Made by a program: the position numbers and the translations under genes. From Alkaliphilus sp. (GTDB lineage Bacteria > Bacillota > Clostridia > Peptostreptococcales > Thermotaleaceae), in NCBI GenBank assembly GCA_018335765.1, contig JAGXRU010000052.1, positions 1 through 7,377 of the forward strand: a DNA stretch of 7,377 nt. Reading direction: 5' to 3'. The notes under the pieces were generated by a model. The model was not told the origin of the DNA. It searched no databases and was given only the letters and a program-made list of their open reading frames with translations. Position 1 is the stretch's first letter, and every line of letters begins with the position of its first letter. This document shows, piece by piece, positions 4,869-7,377 of the stretch.

Positions 4869-6275
4869 TTAAGCTTTTCCGTTACCAGTCTTGCCTGCTT
4901 TAAAATACTTCTTGATTATTTCCGGACTTAGTCGGTCGAGTTCTTCCTCTGGTAGGACAGCCAAGACTTCCCATGCCAAATCCAGTGTTTCAAACATGCT
5001 TCTGTTCTCATCAGATTCCTGAGTTATAAATTTACTGTCAAACAGATTTCCGAATTTCATATATTTTTTATCAACTTCTGACAAATCGTCCTCTCCAATA
5101 ATCTGAGCCAAGGCTCTCACATCTTGGACTCTGGAATAGGCCGCAAAGAGCTGATTGGAAACATCACTATGATCCTCTCTGGTATAACCCTCTCCTATTC
5201 CATCCTTCATTAGCCTAGACAAAGACGGAAGAACATTGATAGGAGGATAAATATTCTTTTGGAATAACTCTCTTGACAATACAATCTGACCCTCTGTAAT
5301 ATAACCTGTTAAGTCTGGAATTGGATGGGTTATATCATCATTTGGCATGGTTAAAATAGGAAGAAAGGTGATGGAGCCTGGCTTATCCTTCATCACACCT
5401 GCTCTCTCGTATAGTGAGGCTAAATCCGAGTATAAATATCCCGGGTAACCCTTTCTACTGGGAACCTCTTCTCTTGCAGCTGAAACCTCTCTTAGGGCCT
5501 CACAATAGCTAGTTATGTCGGTCATGATAACCAATATGTGCATACCTTCTTCAAAGGCAAGATATTCAGCCGCACTCAGAGCACATCTAGGGGTTATTAT
5601 CCTCTCAACAATAGGGTCGTTTGCAAGATTTAAGAACATAACAACTTGTTCTAATACCCCAGCATCCTCAAAGCTCTTTCTGAAATAATCGGCATCATCA
5701 TGCTTAACGCCAATGGCCGCAAAAACAACTGCAAATTCTTGATTAGCTTCAGAAGCGATCCTTGCTTGCTTCACAATCTGAGCGGCTAATTCATTATGAG
5801 GCATACCGTTGCCTGAAAATATGGGTAGCTTTTGACCCCTTATCAAGGTAGCTAGGCAGTCAATAGAGGATATCCCCGTCTGTATATAGTTTCTAGGGTA
5901 TTCTCTCGCCACTGGATTCATTGGTCTTCCATTCACATTATGCACGATATTGCTGTAGATATCCCCTCCCCTATCAATGGGTTTTCCAATCCCATTAAAG
6001 ACTCGACCTAGTATTTCCCTAGACAGTGATATTTCGAAGGGCTTTCCCGAAAATTTCACTGAGGTATTGCTGGTTGACAGTCCTGAGGTTCCTTCAAAAA
6101 CTTGGGCTACAATCTTCGTCCCATCAATCTTTATGACCTTTCCTTTTCTATGCTTTCCATTGTCCAAGGTTATATCAATTATTTCTCCATAGGCAATATC
6201 TTCAACCCCTGATAATACGATCAAAGGTCCTTCAACTTTATCGAGAACTAAATATTCTTTCTTCAAATAACTCAC
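4869..6275 (-). CDS. ntpB: V-type ATP synthase subunit B (non-catalytic regulatory subunit)
   Basis: A full-length 468-residue B subunit, which alternates with A in the hexameric head and completes the nucleotide sites at its interfaces. The N-terminal beta-barrel begins at EYLVLDKVEGPLIVL. The P-loop position carries SGNGMPHNE (154-162) and lacks the GK[ST] signature, which is normal for B. The alpha/beta ATPase signature PPINVLPSLSR (344-354) is present, and Arg354 corresponds to the arginine finger of V1 B subunits. The annotated start is GTG (6273-6275), but the AGGG directly touches it. TTG at 6264-6266 (giving MKKEYLVLDKVEG) has better spacing of 9 nt and resembles other family N-termini, so the true start may be three codons downstream. 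It lies 32 bp after ntpA. Identity is certain; only the start is open. Confidence 0.95.
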   Translation of the reverse strand: MSYLKKEYLVLDKVEGPLIVLSGVEDIAYGEIIDITLDNGKHRKGKVIKIDGTKIVAQVFEGTSGLSTSNTSVKFSGKPFEISLSREILGRVFNGIGKPIDRGGDIYSNIVHNVNGRPMNPVAREYPRNYIQTGISSIDCLATLIRGQKLPIFSGNGMPHNELAAQIVKQARIASEANQEFAVVFAAIGVKHDDADYFRKSFEDAGVLEQVVMFLNLANDPIVERIITPRCALSAAEYLAFEEGMHILVIMTDITSYCEALREVSAAREEVPSRKGYPGYLYSDLASLYERAGVMKDKPGSITFLPILTMPNDDITHPIPDLTGYITEGQIVLSRELFQKNIYPPINVLPSLSRLMKDGIGEGYTREDHSDVSNQLFAAYSRVQDVRALAQIIGEDDLSEVDKKYMKFGNLFDSKFITQESDENRSMFETLDLAWEVLAVLPEEELDRLSPEIIKKYFKAGKTGNGKA

Positions 6276-6307
6276 ACCCTATTTTGTAATGATTTGTACT
6301 TTTTTTA

Positions 6308-7377
6308 CTAACTATATTTTTCAATTAAGCTATCATAAAACTTATCAATATCGTCTTTAATATTATCTATTAGATCAATATTATCATTTGGTATAGTATA
6401 CTTCATTTTCATTACAGCACTGAAAAGCTTGTCATCTTTTACTCGAGATATAGGTATATCTCTTTTCACTGCCTCCTGAGCTCTTTTAAAAAGGTGGTCA
6501 ATCAGCTTGAGCATTTTAAACTGCTTCTCTAAAGGGACATAGGTATCTTCCTTGTGAAAAGCGTGTTGCTGCAGAAAGCCAATTTTTATTACCTTTGAAA
6601 TCTCTAAAATAAGTCTTTGTTCATCAGGCAAGAGATCTTCTCCCACTAATTGAACAATTTCCTGAAGTTTATTTTCCTCATGGAGCAGTCTCATCATTTT
6701 CGCCCTCAGGTTGATCACATCTTCTCCAACATTTTCCTTGTACCAATCGCTTAGTACCTTCACATATCCACTATAACTGGTCAACCAATTGATGGCTGGA
6801 TAATGTCTGCCATAGGCAAGTTTTTTGTCTAGGGCTAGAAATGCGTTGACATATCGTTTTGAATTTTCAGTTACCGGCTCAGAAAAATCTCCACCGGCTG
6901 GGGATACGGCTCCGATGATCGTTACTGACGCTTCCTTGTCATCTAGGGTATTTACATAGCCTGCCCGCTCATAAAACTCAGCTAATCTCGATGGAAGATA
7001 TGCAGGATAACCCTCTTCAGCTGGCATCTCCTCAAGTCTTCCTGATATTTCCCTCAAGGCTTCAGCCCATCTAGAGGTCGAATCTGCCATAATTGCCACA
7101 TGGTAACCCATATCTCTGTAATATTCCGCCATGGTTATTCCTGTATATATGCTTGCCTCTCTGGCAGCTACAGGCATATTTGACGTGTTTGCTATGAGTA
7201 TTGTTCTTTCCATGATAGGACGATTGGTTTTTGGGTCGATAAGCTTTGGAAAATCATCTAAAACCTCTGTCATTTCGTTTCCACGTTCCCCACAACCTAT
7301 ATACACAATGATATCAGCATCGGACCACTTCGCCAACTGATGCTGTGTCATCGTCTTGCCTGTACCAAACCCACCTG
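6308..7377 (-). CDS. ntpA: V-type ATP synthase subunit A (catalytic), 5' end outside the window
   Basis: The frame is open through the right edge; the first complete codon is at 7373-7375 and 355 residues are visible of a family length near 590. The ATG at 7351 is internal. The visible part starts in the P-loop GGFGTGKT (fragment residues 1-8). It continues with the catalytic glutamate loop GERGNEMTEV (29-38), the Walker B region VAIMADSTSRWAEALREIS (93-111) and the signature PAINWLTSYSG (193-203), followed by the C-terminal helical bundle. This subunit hydrolyses or makes ATP, coupled to H+ or Na+ movement. The ion cannot be told without the membrane subunits. The N-terminal barrel and the non-homologous bulge domain lie beyond the edge. 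The second P-loop residue is Gly where many homologues have Pro; the GxxxxGKT pattern is intact, so activity is expected. Confidence 0.96.
   Translation of the reverse strand, partial: GGFGTGKTMTQHQLAKWSDADIIVYIGCGERGNEMTEVLDDFPKLIDPKTNRPIMERTILIANTSNMPVAAREASIYTGITMAEYYRDMGYHVAIMADSTSRWAEALREISGRLEEMPAEEGYPAYLPSRLAEFYERAGYVNTLDDKEASVTIIGAVSPAGGDFSEPVTENSKRYVNAFLALDKKLAYGRHYPAINWLTSYSGYVKVLSDWYKENVGEDVINLRAKMMRLLHEENKLQEIVQLVGEDLLPDEQRLILEISKVIKIGFLQQHAFHKEDTYVPLEKQFKMLKLIDHLFKRAQEAVKRDIPISRVKDDKLFSAVMKMKYTIPNDNIDLIDNIKDDIDKFYDSLIEKYS

Noticed and set aside
5788..5815. Loss of the GK[ST] P-loop in the ntpB product
   Set aside because: A degenerate P-loop is the normal state of the non-catalytic B subunit, not a mutation.
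5977..6192. Plus-strand 71-codon open frame
   Set aside because: It is antisense to ntpB, whose conserved protein explains the sequence.
7131..7340. Plus-strand 69-codon open frame with hydrophobic stretches
   Set aside because: It is antisense to the catalytic core of ntpA, and the hydrophobicity arises from complementing conserved codons.

Overview
The window is AT-rich and compactly coded, and every recognisable gene lies on the minus strand. The gene set is an oxygen-sensitive 2-hydroxyacyl-CoA dehydratase-type activase cluster, a V/A-type ATPase operon without F-type genes in view, and a HicAB toxin-antitoxin module. Together with consensus sigma-A promoters and AGGAG-type ribosome binding sites, this suggests an anaerobic low-GC Firmicute, most likely a member of the Clostridia. 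The genus cannot be fixed from this sequence.

In transcription order (high to low coordinates) there are three blocks. (1) 7377-4161 is the end of a V-type ATPase operon: subunit A (5' end outside the window), B and D, closed by a strong inverted repeat that is probably a terminator. A and B form the catalytic hexamer head and D is the rotor shaft. A GC-rich hairpin sits between B and D.

(2) 4160-2946 is an accessory island. It holds about 200 bp without a gene, then a complete hicA-hicB operon. The hic promoter has perfect -35 and -10 hexamers with a perfect inverted repeat between them, a likely autoregulatory operator. hicA is only 59 codons long. After hicB come a stem-loop, a 57-codon startless reading frame that looks like the decayed 3' end of a gene, and a short direct-repeat cluster.

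(3) 2945-1 is an operon driven by a probable sigma-A promoter: a DUF2229/COG3580-like protein, an overlapping COG3581-like paralogue, and a COG1924 activator ATPase that runs off the left edge. The two upstream proteins are visibly homologous and share three conserved cysteine positions. The ATPase has the two cysteines expected to ligate a [4Fe-4S] cluster between its subunits. By analogy with HgdC and HgdAB, the ATPase would drive low-potential electrons into the two cysteine-bearing partners. The substrate is unknown, and this is the most interesting uncharacterised system in the window.
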